Assembly (NCBI GenBank): GCA_964601085.1
Contig: CAZRLN010000003.1
Span: 1-64,000, forward strand
Length of the DNA stretch: 64,000 bases
Direction of reading: 5' to 3'
DNA from: UBA1444 sp964601085
Lineage (GTDB): Bacteria; Bacillota; Negativicutes; UBA1444
In this document: piece by piece, positions 9,562 to 18,591 of the stretch
How positions within the stretch are numbered: the first letter of the stretch is position 1
Layout of the letters: every line of letters starts with the position of its first letter
Translations under genes and position numbers: made by a program
Notes under the pieces: generated by a model
Told to the model about the DNA's origin: nothing
Seen by the model: the letters and a program-made list of their open reading frames with translations, nothing else
Database searches by the model: none

Positions 9562-11019
9562 TTACCAGTTGCGATGGGATCGCCAGAATTCGGGACGCAG
9601 GAAAACGAGCAACGTGAACAATTCCAGACGTCCCAGCAGCATGCAGGCGGACAAAACGATTTTGACGAAATCCGATAGGGAACTATAATTGCAGGTCGGA
9701 CCCACGACGCCGTAACCAGGGCCAACATTTCCCAGCGTTGCGGCTACAGCGCTCATGGCATCCCAGGCTTCCATGCTGCTGGCGGCGGTAACAAGCAGTA
9801 CCGCGAGCACGAATGTCAAAATATAGATATAAAAAAACTGGCCGGTGACCTGAAGTAGATTCGGGGAAACCGGCTTTCCGTCTATTTTAACGGTGAATAC
9901 CATTTTGGGGTGAAGAATTCGTTTCAGTTCCGTCCAGGATTGTTTTCCCAGCAAAAGAAACCGGATGACCTTGATGGCGCCTGCGGTCGATCCGGCGCAA
10001 CCGCCGATGAACATCAGGAGGAAAAGAACAAATTTGGAAAAGGCGGGCCACTGATCAAAATCAGCCGTTACAAAACCGGTCGTTGTCATAATCGAGGAAG
10101 ACGTGAACAACGAATCCCGCAACGCCTGGCCTACGGGTTGTCCTGCCGCCAGAACAAGGTTGGCGGTTATGGAAATGGTGGCAAGGCCCATGATCAGCAG
10201 ATAGGCTTTGAATTCAAGATCGTGGAACAAAGTACGGATGCCGCGTTTCCAGACAAGAAAATACAGGCCAAAGTTTCCGCCGGCGATGGTCATAAACAGA
10301 ACGATGATCAACTCGATTGCGATGTTGTCAAAATGCTGCACACTGGCGTTTTTTGTGGAAAAACCGCCGGTCGCCATCGTGGCGAAAGTGTGATTGATCG
10401 AATCAAATAAAGACATTCCGGTCAATAATAACATTGAAACCTGAACAACAGTAAGAGCCGTATAAATGCCCCATAACGTGATGGCAGTATCACGCAGCCG
10501 AGGTACGACCCGGTCGGCTGTCGGTCCGGGTACTTCCGCCCGGAACAGATGGATGGCGCCGGCGCCGATCTCCGGCAAGAAAGCAATAAACAGAACGATG
10601 ATTCCCATGCCGCCAAGCCAATGCGTCAGGCTGCGCCAAAGCAGGATTCCATTCGGCACTACTTCCAGGTCGGTGATGACGGAAGCCCCAGTGGTTGTCA
10701 GGCCGGACACTGTCTCAAATAGGGCGTCGACATAGTTGGGCAATACTCCGGACAGAGTATAAGGCAGAGCGCCAAGGAGAGCGGCGAACAACCAACCGCC
10801 GCCGACAATGGCAAAACCTTCCCGGATTCCGATATGACCGTGTTCGTGTTTGGCCAGCATCATGCCGGCTCCCAACAGGATCGTAAAAACAGCGGACAAA
10901 ATCAGGCCTTTCCAGGCGACTTCGCCGCTGTAAAGCGAGAAGATGCCGGGGCCAATGAGGCACAACCCGTATCCGAAAATTAGTCGACCGAGGACTGAGA
11001 CCGCAGCTCGATAATCCAT
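9562..11019 (-). CDS. trkH: Trk-type potassium uptake membrane subunit TrkH
   Basis: A 485-residue polytopic membrane protein of the TrkH/KtrB superfamily, built from repeated membrane-pore-membrane units. The pore segments are recognisable as TTTGASVIT, MATGGFSTKN, TTTGFVTADF and LGNVGPGYG, each with the central Gly that forms the selectivity filter. It moves K+ (with H+ or Na+) inward. ATG at 11019 lies 4 nt after the trkA stop and has no strong ribosome site of its own, so translation is probably coupled to trkA. Confidence 0.93.
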   Translation of the reverse strand: MDYRAAVSVLGRLIFGYGLCLIGPGIFSLYSGEVAWKGLILSAVFTILLGAGMMLAKHEHGHIGIREGFAIVGGGWLFAALLGALPYTLSGVLPNYVDALFETVSGLTTTGASVITDLEVVPNGILLWRSLTHWLGGMGIIVLFIAFLPEIGAGAIHLFRAEVPGPTADRVVPRLRDTAITLWGIYTALTVVQVSMLLLTGMSLFDSINHTFATMATGGFSTKNASVQHFDNIAIELIIVLFMTIAGGNFGLYFLVWKRGIRTLFHDLEFKAYLLIMGLATISITANLVLAAGQPVGQALRDSLFTSSSIMTTTGFVTADFDQWPAFSKFVLFLLMFIGGCAGSTAGAIKVIRFLLLGKQSWTELKRILHPKMVFTVKIDGKPVSPNLLQVTGQFFYIYILTFVLAVLLVTAASSMEAWDAMSAVAATLGNVGPGYGVVGPTCNYSSLSDFVKIVLSACMLLGRLELFTLLVFLRPEFWRSHRNW

Positions 11020-11023
11020 GCCG

Positions 11024-12361
11024 CTATGCCTGGAACAAGCCCGATAGTGTTTTGGATTTGCCGGGAAGAGTAAAGATTACGGCCCGGTCTTCCGGTTGAA
11101 GCACCATGTTGCCGTCGGGGATCATGGCGGTTCCATCGCGAACGACCATGCCGATCAGCGACTGGGCGGGAAATCCGGCTTTGCGCAGGGGCTTGCCCGC
11201 AATCTTTGCTCCGGTCTGAACGATTACTTCCATGGCTTCCGCCTTGGCCCCTTCAAAAAGCATCAGGGAAACAAGATCGCCCTGACGAATGAAGCGCAGA
11301 ATTACGCTGGCTGTAATCACCTGCGGCGACAGCGCCACATCGATGCCGACTTGTTGCATGATGGAAGCGTATTCGCTGCGACCGACACGGACGAAAGTCT
11401 TTTTGACGCCGAGACGCTTTGCCAGCAGGGCGACAAGCAGATTGAGCTTATCATCGTTGGTGAGACAGACGATCGCATCCGCCTCCCCAGCCCCTTCTTG
11501 CGCGAGAAGATCCATGTCCGTAGCGTCACCGTTCAGCACGATGCCTTGATTCAGCAGGCAGGCGGTTGCATCGCATCGGCTTTGATCCAACTCGATTACT
11601 TTGACCGAAATTCCGCTTTGTTCCAACAAAACCGCCAGATTACGTCCGACTCGGCCGGCGCCCACAATCATAACCCGCTCAACTTTCGAACGCTTGGCGG
11701 AGAAATTGCCTTCAAATTTTATTATCGCATCATGTTCGCCGATGAAAAAAACGTGATCGTCCGGCAGAAGCATATCATTGCCATTGGGGATGATCATTTT
11801 ATCCTGGCGCAGAATGCCGACAACCAAAATGCTGTGGGGAAGAGTCAGGTCCTTCAACGGAATGTTGGCAAAGGGAGAATCGGCGCGTAGCTTCACTTCC
11901 AGCAACCGAACCAGACCTTCGGCGAATTCCTCGACATCCAGCGCCGCCGGTGTTTTCAATATCTGCAGAATTTCCAGGGCGGTGACCATTTCCGGATTGA
12001 TCAACAGGTCGATTCCCATCCACTCGCGAAACAGGGCCTGGTCTTTCTGAACGTATTCCGGGCTACGGACTCTGGCGACGGTGCGGGCGACTCCGGCCCT
12101 TTTGCCGACCATGCAGGCCAGCATGTTCACTTCGTCCTGATCGGTCACGGCGATTAGCAGGTCGGTGTGGGTGATACCGGCGTCCGCCAGTACACGGGGA
12201 CTCGCGCCATTTCCGCCGGAAACCAACACATCTAGATACTCCTGGAGAATTTTGCGACGGTCTTCATTTTGTTCGATGACCAGGACTTCATGGTTTTCCT
12301 GGGATAGTTTTTCCGCCAGTTTGAAACCGACTTTACCAGCGCCGATAATGATGACGCGCAA
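11024..12361 (-). CDS. trkA: Trk potassium transport regulator TrkA (two RCK domains)
   Basis: A peripheral regulator that gates TrkH in response to nucleotides. Two RCK units are visible: VIIIGAGKVGFKLAEKL at the N-terminus and VMIVGAGRVGRNLAVLL near residue 205, each a Rossmann fold followed by a TrkA_C domain. TTG at 12361 is preferred because TGGAGGG lies 7 nt upstream and the protein then begins directly at the first nucleotide-binding strand; the frame is open to 12448. It is the first gene of trkA-trkH, with a good promoter at 12460-12488. Confidence 0.92.
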   Translation of the reverse strand: MRVIIIGAGKVGFKLAEKLSQENHEVLVIEQNEDRRKILQEYLDVLVSGGNGASPRVLADAGITHTDLLIAVTDQDEVNMLACMVGKRAGVARTVARVRSPEYVQKDQALFREWMGIDLLINPEMVTALEILQILKTPAALDVEEFAEGLVRLLEVKLRADSPFANIPLKDLTLPHSILVVGILRQDKMIIPNGNDMLLPDDHVFFIGEHDAIIKFEGNFSAKRSKVERVMIVGAGRVGRNLAVLLEQSGISVKVIELDQSRCDATACLLNQGIVLNGDATDMDLLAQEGAGEADAIVCLTNDDKLNLLVALLAKRLGVKKTFVRVGRSEYASIMQQVGIDVALSPQVITASVILRFIRQGDLVSLMLFEGAKAEAMEVIVQTGAKIAGKPLRKAGFPAQSLIGMVVRDGTAMIPDGNMVLQPEDRAVIFTLPGKSKTLSGLFQA

Positions 12362-12459
12362 AATAATGCCCTCCAGTACTATATTGCCATTGCCCCGGAC
12401 ATTTTGCAGGAAAATAACGTGAGATGCTTGTCCGAACCAACACCTCACATTATATCGGC

Positions 12460-12488
12460 ATTATAACAATAGAGATTGAAAAAATCAA
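12460..12488 (-). promoter_or_regulatory. Sigma-A promoter of trkA-trkH
   Basis: On the minus strand TTGATT and TATAAT are separated by exactly 17 nt, placing the transcription start about 90 nt before the trkA start codon. Near-consensus hexamers in the right place and orientation. Confidence 0.6.
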
Positions 12489-12577
12489 TCAAAAGACGGA
12501 ATATTCGCGGCTAATGCGTCATCCATCAGGCAACGGGATGATCAGTGCTTGACTTAGCACGACGTCAAATTTCAAAA

Positions 12578-14083
12578 TCAGCCGGTCTGGACCTGGCCGC
12601 GTTCAGCAACAATCTGCTCTCGCAGGAGACGCTTCATTATTTTTCCGGTCTTGTTTTTGGGCAACGCCTCCACCTGGAAGATGTCTTTGGGCACCTTATA
12701 GGCGGCCAGTCGGGGTTGGAGGTAGTCGCGGATTGCTTTGCGGTCAAATTCATGTTCCTGGTCCATGACGATGTAGGCGCGAGCCGCTTCGCCGCGGAGT
12801 TTGTCGGGAACTCCAATCACGGCAGCTTCCACGACTCCGGGGAAAGCATACAGCAACTCCTCGATTTCCCGGGGATAAACATTTTCCCCATTGATAATAA
12901 TCATGTCTTTGAGACGATCCACGATGAATAAGTAGCCGTCCATATCCTGATAGGCGATGTCCCCGGTATGAAGCCAGCCATGGCGAAGCGCCCGTGAAGT
13001 TTCCAACGGTAGATTGTAATACCCTTTCATCACATTCGGGCCTTGAACAAGCAATTCACCGATTTCACCGGGCGGCAGGGTTTCTCCCCTGGAGTTGACG
13101 ATTTTAACCCGGACTTCCGGCAGTGGCCGGCCAATCGAACAAAATTTGGTTTTGACAAAAGGGTTCAGGGCAACAACCGGAGAGGCCTCGGACAATCCGT
13201 ACCCTTCCAAAATGGGGACTCCATATTTTTCCTGAAATTGTTCGGCGACTTTTTGGGGGAGTGCGGCGCCGCCGGAGACGAAAGTTTTGACGCCCTTAAG
13301 ATGTTCCACTGCGCCGACCCGTGTCAGATAATTATAAATGGGTGGTACGCCAAACACGATACTGACGCCGGTATCCTTGATGGCAGCGATGGTTTCTTTC
13401 GGCGCGAATGCTTCCAGAATGGTGATGGAAGCTCCCCGTGAAAGAGGATAAAGAACGGCGCAGGTCCAGGCAAAGGAATGGTACATCGGTAAAACGCATA
13501 ATACGTTGTCCGCGTTGGAGGCCGGCGGCAAAGCCGCGCCAAAGGAGCGGACATTGCTGATTAGGTTGCGGTGGGTCAGAATGGCTCCCTTCGGGTTGCC
13601 GGTAGTCCCGGAAGTATAGATGATGACACAGGCGGAAGTATCAGCGATGAGATCGTCCAGGCACGGCGCCGGTTCAAACCGCTCAGCGGCAAAAATCTTT
13701 TCAAACTCCGAGATGACGAGTTGCTTAACTTCTGCGCCATATTCGTATTGTCGCAATTCCTCCTCAATCGCCAATGCTTCCATCGTGACGAGGCGTTTCA
13801 TCTGCGCATCTTTTACAATATAAGCAACTTCGCGGGGGGTAAGCTGAAAATTCATGGGGACAGTGATGGCCCCCAGACTCGACAGCGCCATGTAACAGTA
13901 TACAAATTCAGCGGAATTGCGGGAAAATAGCCCGACATTTTCGCCGGCTCGTATACCTTGGGCATAAAAATAGTCGCGGTAGGTGGCAAAGTTTTTTTGA
14001 AGTTGGGCGTAGGTGATTTTTTCCAAGGTGTGGAATGCCACATCCGAAGTTTTTCCTTGGTAAATCAGTTGGTGAACCAGCAT
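12578..14083 (-). CDS. Long-chain acyl-CoA synthetase (AMP-binding)
   Basis: About 501 residues of the ANL adenylating superfamily. The phosphate loop YTSGTTGNPKG, YGLSEASP, the hinge region HTGDIAYQDMDGYLFIVDR and the C-terminal catalytic Lys in PKNKTGKIMKR are all intact. Such enzymes activate a fatty or other carboxylic acid with ATP and load it on CoA. ATG at 14083 (MLVHQL) is chosen because AAAGGAA precedes it; the frame extends to 14164. It stands alone on the minus strand between trkA and a small gene. The chain length of the acid cannot be read from the sequence. Confidence 0.9.
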   Translation of the reverse strand: MLVHQLIYQGKTSDVAFHTLEKITYAQLQKNFATYRDYFYAQGIRAGENVGLFSRNSAEFVYCYMALSSLGAITVPMNFQLTPREVAYIVKDAQMKRLVTMEALAIEEELRQYEYGAEVKQLVISEFEKIFAAERFEPAPCLDDLIADTSACVIIYTSGTTGNPKGAILTHRNLISNVRSFGAALPPASNADNVLCVLPMYHSFAWTCAVLYPLSRGASITILEAFAPKETIAAIKDTGVSIVFGVPPIYNYLTRVGAVEHLKGVKTFVSGGAALPQKVAEQFQEKYGVPILEGYGLSEASPVVALNPFVKTKFCSIGRPLPEVRVKIVNSRGETLPPGEIGELLVQGPNVMKGYYNLPLETSRALRHGWLHTGDIAYQDMDGYLFIVDRLKDMIIINGENVYPREIEELLYAFPGVVEAAVIGVPDKLRGEAARAYIVMDQEHEFDRKAIRDYLQPRLAAYKVPKDIFQVEALPKNKTGKIMKRLLREQIVAERGQVQTG

Positions 14084-14242
14084 TAAAGCAATCGTTCCTT
14101 TCATTTTGGCGTTTGGTTGACAAAGAAGTGAAACTGTGAAACGGGTATCCGAAAAAAGACGCATACAAATATATTTAATTTTACTATGCGCTCTTCTAGA
14201 AGTATATGTTTTTTTTTACCTGCGAATGTGTCGGTGCGGTTG

Positions 14243-14285
14243 GAAAAATAAAAAGACCGGAAGCACAATATTTCCGCTTCCGGTC
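14243..14285 (-). terminator. Rho-independent terminator of the 57-residue gene
   Basis: A perfect 10-bp stem, GACCGGAAGC with GCTTCCGGTC (14255-14264 and 14276-14285), is followed on the minus strand by a T-rich run (TTTTTATTTTT). It lies 8 nt after the stop of the small gene at 14294. Confidence 0.85.
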
Positions 14286-14293
14286 CAGCTACA

Positions 14294-14467
14294 TCATTGA
14301 CTGTAGTTTTGCAGATAGTCCAAACCTAACTGCTCATATCGTTCCAGTTGTCCAATCAATTCGGCTTTGCCGCCGATTGAAGACTTGACGATATTGTTGA
14401 TCTCGTGCGGACGATAACCCAATTGGGTCAGGCGTTGCACCAGATACTGGCGTTTTTGCTCCATCAT
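14294..14467 (-). CDS. Small conserved-looking protein, 57 residues, unknown function
   Basis: A short gene bracketed by good signals: GGAGG 5 nt before the ATG at 14467 (a second ATG follows directly) and a strong terminator right after the stop. The protein starts MMEQKRQYLVQRLTQLGYRP and ends YLQNYSQ; it is hydrophilic, helical in character and contains an IGGKAELI segment, with no membrane span or Cys. It looks like a small soluble helical protein that might bind a partner, but I do not recognise the family. The closeness of terminator and ribosome site is the main argument that it is real. Confidence 0.72.
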   Translation of the reverse strand: MMEQKRQYLVQRLTQLGYRPHEINNIVKSSIGGKAELIGQLERYEQLGLDYLQNYSQ

Positions 14468-14701
14468 TTCTTCCTCCGTAATTCAGTAATATGGTAATTT
14501 GGATGTGCCTGTCGCACATCATCAGCCGCAATTACCAGCCGACTGTTACCAATACGATCTGCGTTTACGAAAAGCAAGAGAAATCCGGGGCGTTAGGTTT
14601 ACTCTTTCACATCGTTGCTAAAATCAAAGTAGTGGGAAACAATCTATATAAATATATTCGATAAAATAGATTCTGTCAATAGATAAAGCAAAGTAAATTT
14701 T

Positions 14702-16063
14702 TTATGTTGCAGTCGGTGATGTTTTTTTGTGGCGACGTTTTTGCTGGGGTTTAACGGTGATTGCGGCTGGGTCGACCGGGCAGGCGTTTTCACAACCGCC
14801 GCAGCCGACGCATTTTTCTTTCTGAACAGAGGGCCTGTTTTGCGAATCTGAATCGATTGCGTGCTGGGGACACTGTTCCTTGCAAACCAAACAAAGTTTG
14901 CCGTGGGCCCAACCGAGGCACTGGGAATGATCAATCACTGCCCGCCCCATCAATACTTGCGGAATCGGGACGCGGGCAATCGCACCGGTGGGGCAAACTT
15001 GCTGGCATTGCTGGCAAAGTTCGCACCGCGCCTGGCGCGGGATAATATGGGGCGATAGAAACAGACCGGCTCCGCTGGCAAGCGGCATCGGCCGGATACA
15101 TTGACTGGGGCAGGTTTTGATGCAGCGACCGCAACGACTGCACCGGGACAGAAAGTCTTCCTCTTCCAGCGCCCCGGGCGGGCGCAGCGGGTTGGCGCCG
15201 GTTGGTCGGGCTAACAGCGGCGTCGCGGCGCCCGCAAGAAGTAAAGCTGCCCCCGAACGCAAAATTTCCCGACGGCTGAAAGCGCTATCCGGCTTTTTGT
15301 CCAGAGGTGTTGGCGGTACCGGTTTGGCGATTTCAAATTTTCCGACCGGACAGTGCTCGCTGCAACGACCGCACAGCAGACAGTCGGCGGTGGTTCGACG
15401 ATTTGCCGGATCGGCGGCGCCTGTGGGACAGATTTTTTGGCAGAGTCCGCAATGAATGCAGGCGGCGGGCGGTTGCAAACGAAAGAGCCGTAACCGCGCA
15501 ACGAGAGAAAAAAGCAGGCCGGTCGGACAGAGATAGACACACCAAAAACGGGGGAACAGCAAAATTCCCAGGCCAAGAACCGTGAGCAACACCCAGGGGA
15601 TTTGTTGTTGCCAGATCCGGGACAGTTCCTCCGTCAGCAGATGAAACGGCGACAGGTACAACGGCCAGGCGCTGCCCAAAAGCAAAATGACCAACAAAAA
15701 CGCCAGCCAGGGAAATCGCCAACCATTCAGTTTCGTCAACCCGGGTGGCGGAGAGCCGCCGGAACCTTTCAGGCTTTGCAGCAGCGCTAGCAGTCCTCCC
15801 AGAGGACAAAGCCAACCGCAAAAGACTCGCCCGAACAACAGCGTAGCGGCAAGGATCACCAGCGGCGCCAACATCCAGGCCGCCAGAGTCCCGGCGCGCA
15901 ACTGGCCGATCAGCAGCAGCGGATCAAGGCGCGAGTACCAGAGAAGGAGGTCGGTAACCGCCGGCAAGGGGTAGACAAACTTCGTGAACAGAAACACCGT
16001 GCCGGCCAAGGCGGCTGCCGGCAAAAAAGTGCGCCAGAAGCGAAAGGCGGGCAGCTTACTCAT
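14702..16063 (-). CDS. NapH-NapG-type polyferredoxin fusion, membrane bound
   Basis: A 453-residue membrane iron-sulfur protein. The N-terminal third has several membrane spans with the GRVFCGWLCPLGGLL signature of the NapH family. Two [4Fe-4S] motifs follow (CIHCGLCQKICP and CLLCGRCSEHCP). Then comes a second transport-like segment, FSRREILRSGAALLLAG, and a NapG/MauM-like part with CSRCGRCIKTCP, CELCQQCQQVCP, the unusual CLGWAHGKLCLVCKEQCP that is typical of NapG, and CVGCGGCENACP. Six clusters can thus be placed. Such proteins pass electrons from the quinone pool to a periplasmic oxidoreductase. ATG at 16063 is 1 nt after the phosphoglucomutase stop, so the two are coupled. Which reductase it serves is not shown here. 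Confidence 0.85.
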   Translation of the reverse strand: MSKLPAFRFWRTFLPAAALAGTVFLFTKFVYPLPAVTDLLLWYSRLDPLLLIGQLRAGTLAAWMLAPLVILAATLLFGRVFCGWLCPLGGLLALLQSLKGSGGSPPPGLTKLNGWRFPWLAFLLVILLLGSAWPLYLSPFHLLTEELSRIWQQQIPWVLLTVLGLGILLFPRFWCVYLCPTGLLFSLVARLRLFRLQPPAACIHCGLCQKICPTGAADPANRRTTADCLLCGRCSEHCPVGKFEIAKPVPPTPLDKKPDSAFSRREILRSGAALLLAGAATPLLARPTGANPLRPPGALEEEDFLSRCSRCGRCIKTCPSQCIRPMPLASGAGLFLSPHIIPRQARCELCQQCQQVCPTGAIARVPIPQVLMGRAVIDHSQCLGWAHGKLCLVCKEQCPQHAIDSDSQNRPSVQKEKCVGCGGCENACPVDPAAITVKPQQKRRHKKTSPTAT

Positions 16064-16064
16064 C

Positions 16065-17717
16065 TCAGACTCCGGCGGACGCAAAGGCGTCGTTGACCAT
16101 TGCCTGTGCTTCGTCCTGGATCTGCTTCAAGTGTTTCGGCCCCTTGAAGCTCTCCGCATAGATTTTGTACACGTCTTCCGTACCGGATGGCCGGGCCGCA
16201 AACCAGCCATTCTTTGTGCAGACTTTGAGCCCGCCGATAGGGGCGTCATTCGCCGGCGCTTTTGTCAACTTGGCGGTGATGGTTTCACCGGCCAGCTCCG
16301 TCGCGGTTACCTGTTCCGGCGCCAGTTTTGCCAACACCGCTTTTTGCGGCGGAGTGGCAACGGCGTCGATTCGTTCGTAAACCGGTGCGCCATACTTTTC
16401 AGTCAATGCCAGATAGTGCTGACCGGGATCCTTGCCGGTTCGGGCCATGATTTCCGCCGCCAGGAGACAAAGAATCATGCCATCTTTGTCCGTAGTCCAG
16501 ACGGTTCCATCCTTTCGCAAAAACGAAGCGCCGGCGCTTTCCTCGCCGCCAAACCCCAAAGATCCGTCCAGCAGTCCGGATACAAACCATTTGAAGCCGA
16601 CCGGGACTTCGGCCAGGCGACGTCCCAGCCCTGCCGCCACGCGATCAATCATCGAAGAGCTGACCAATGTTTTTCCCACTGCCGCATCGGAACGCCAGCC
16701 CGGACGGTTGGCGAACAAAAAATCGATGGCAACGGACAAAAAATAATTGGGATTCATCAAGCCAACACTCTGGGTGATGATACCGTGACGGTCGAAATCG
16801 GGATCGTTGCCGAACGAGAGATCGTATTTCCCTTTTAAATTGATCAGGCTGGCCATCGCGTGGGGGGAAGAGCAATCCATCCGGATTTTTCCATCGCTGT
16901 CGACGGTCATGAAACGAAAAGTCGGGTCCGGATCACCATTGAGGACTTCAATGTTGAGCCCGTACCGCTCGGCGATCGGCCGCCAATAGGCAAGGCCCGC
17001 CCCGCCCAGCGCGTCAGCGCCAAGACGCAATCCGGCTGACCGGATGACATCCATGTCAATGATGTTTTCCAGATCACGGACATAAGGGCCGATATAATCA
17101 TACTCATGGATATTTGGCGCTTGTCGGGCTTTTTCGACCGCCATCCGCCGAACCTTGCGATTGTCGTTGAGTAACAGATCGTTGGCGGCATCGGCGATCC
17201 ACTGGGTGATGTTGGTATCCGCCGGACCGGCGTTTGGTGGATTATACTTGATTCCGCCATTATCGGGCGGATTGTGGGATGGAGTGATGACGATCCCGTC
17301 CGCAAGGCCTGTTTGCCGAGACCGGTTGTAAGTCAGGATCGCGTGGGAGATCGCCGGTGTCGGCGTGTAATTCATTTCCCGGGAAATAAAAGTTTCGACT
17401 CCATTCGCCGCGAGTACTTCCAGCGCGGAAACAAACGCCGGCTCAGACAAGGCATGCGTGTCAAATCCTAAAAACAAAGGCCCGGAAATTCCGGCCTGTT
17501 TGCGATAGTCGCAGATTGCCTGCGTAATGGTCAGAATATGGTCTTCGTTGAAAGTATTAAGAGTTGCATTGCCCCGATGGCCAGAAGTTCCGAACGAAAC
17601 GCGCTGCGAAGGCTCGCTGGCGTCGGGGTGATTCGTATAGTATGCGGCGATAAGGCGGGGGATATTTGCCAACATGGCGACGGGAGCTATCTTTCCGGCG
17701 AGCGGATGGATGGACAT
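16065..17717 (-). CDS. pgm: Phosphoglucomutase (alpha-D-glucose phosphate-specific)
   Basis: About 550 residues of the alpha-D-phosphohexomutase family. Seen: FGTSGHRGNA near the N-terminus, the phosphoserine loop TPSHNPPDNGGIKYNPPNAG, the Mg2+ loop GNDPDFDRHGI, the sugar-binding loop FGGEESAGASF and the phosphate-binding RPSGTEDVYKIYAES at the end. This set fits the long bacterial Pgm, which interconverts glucose 1- and 6-phosphate. ATG at 17717 has GGGAGG 9 nt upstream; other ATGs at 17723 and 17735 are closer to or overlap that site. It precedes the polyferredoxin gene in one transcript, a pairing with no obvious functional reason. Confidence 0.93.
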   Translation of the reverse strand: MSIHPLAGKIAPVAMLANIPRLIAAYYTNHPDASEPSQRVSFGTSGHRGNATLNTFNEDHILTITQAICDYRKQAGISGPLFLGFDTHALSEPAFVSALEVLAANGVETFISREMNYTPTPAISHAILTYNRSRQTGLADGIVITPSHNPPDNGGIKYNPPNAGPADTNITQWIADAANDLLLNDNRKVRRMAVEKARQAPNIHEYDYIGPYVRDLENIIDMDVIRSAGLRLGADALGGAGLAYWRPIAERYGLNIEVLNGDPDPTFRFMTVDSDGKIRMDCSSPHAMASLINLKGKYDLSFGNDPDFDRHGIITQSVGLMNPNYFLSVAIDFLFANRPGWRSDAAVGKTLVSSSMIDRVAAGLGRRLAEVPVGFKWFVSGLLDGSLGFGGEESAGASFLRKDGTVWTTDKDGMILCLLAAEIMARTGKDPGQHYLALTEKYGAPVYERIDAVATPPQKAVLAKLAPEQVTATELAGETITAKLTKAPANDAPIGGLKVCTKNGWFAARPSGTEDVYKIYAESFKGPKHLKQIQDEAQAMVNDAFASAGV

Positions 17718-17822
17718 GAGCATCAACCTCCCCAATCTGGATTGATCGAATATGCTACTATATTTCCCTGTTGACAGGGCAAATTCCTACCGGAAGAATA
17801 CGGCGTGCTTCAGGTTTTTGCA

Positions 17823-17849
17823 CAAAAAAATAGCCCGCAATTGCGAGCT
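17823..17849 (-). terminator. Rho-independent terminator
   Basis: The stem AGCTCGC/GCGGGCT with AATT loop is followed on the minus strand by ATTTTTTT. It ends the transcript of the unknown gene at 17887-18513. Confidence 0.75.
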
Positions 17850-17886
17850 AAGTTCGGGCATGTATTGGCATAACAAGCCGGTGACT

Positions 17887-18513
17887 TCAGGGACGTATCA
17901 ATAACTGCGGAAGTTGCTGCAATTCCGCATCCCGGCTTTCGTGCAGCAACAGGAGCGGCGCAACAATTCTCTGCGCAACATCGGCGGGTTCTTCCAACGG
18001 AAATAAATCGAGTAATGTTCCGGCGATGGTGGCCTGGAATCCGCTGATTTCCCGGGTGGTATGATAGATCCGCAGAGGACCGGAAACGTGATCTTCATAC
18101 GTTGCCCACCAGCCGCTGTCCCAGAGCCGGTCCCATACCTGGCGCCGGTCGACTTCCAGCGGGCCGGGCTGCATGTCCCGCAAACAGGCCAGTGAAACAA
18201 AAGGCAAAGCCAAACGGGATTTGTTCAGGTAAGCGACTGTCGCGGGGTCGGAATACGGACCCAAATGAATGCAGTACCCAACCGCGCGATTCGGTTTTTT
18301 CCCTTTGACATAAGCGCGGGCCAGATATCGGGGCAACCAGCGCGAACTCCGGTCAAATGCGGTGGAAGCGTCCTGAAAAACTGCGGAGTCGCCAATCGGT
18401 ACAAAGGATTCATCCCGCATTCGCTGTTCAACGACCGTCATGATCCGGCTCAATTCCCGAAAAAAGCCAACAACGGAAGCTTGCCAATGCGCCAGATTCT
18501 CACGTGCGTCCAT
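17887..18513 (-). CDS. Unknown soluble protein, 208 residues
   Basis: ATG at 18513 follows GGGAGAGGGGGGA, and a terminator lies about 40 nt beyond the stop, so the gene is well delimited. The protein is soluble, rich in Trp and Arg, with no signal peptide, membrane span or Cys cluster. Segments such as RWLPRYLARAYVKG, AVGYCIHLGPYSDP and SGWWATYEDHVSGPLRIYHTTREISGF suggest a folded globular domain. I do not recognise the family; it may be lineage-specific. No operon partner. Confidence 0.7.
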   Translation of the reverse strand: MDARENLAHWQASVVGFFRELSRIMTVVEQRMRDESFVPIGDSAVFQDASTAFDRSSRWLPRYLARAYVKGKKPNRAVGYCIHLGPYSDPATVAYLNKSRLALPFVSLACLRDMQPGPLEVDRRQVWDRLWDSGWWATYEDHVSGPLRIYHTTREISGFQATIAGTLLDLFPLEEPADVAQRIVAPLLLLHESRDAELQQLPQLLIRP

Positions 18514-18591
18514 TACATTCCCCCCTCTCCCAAGAAAGATACATGATACCTATATTTTTACTTCGGAGCGGAGGTCCGGTTTTCCTGCCAA

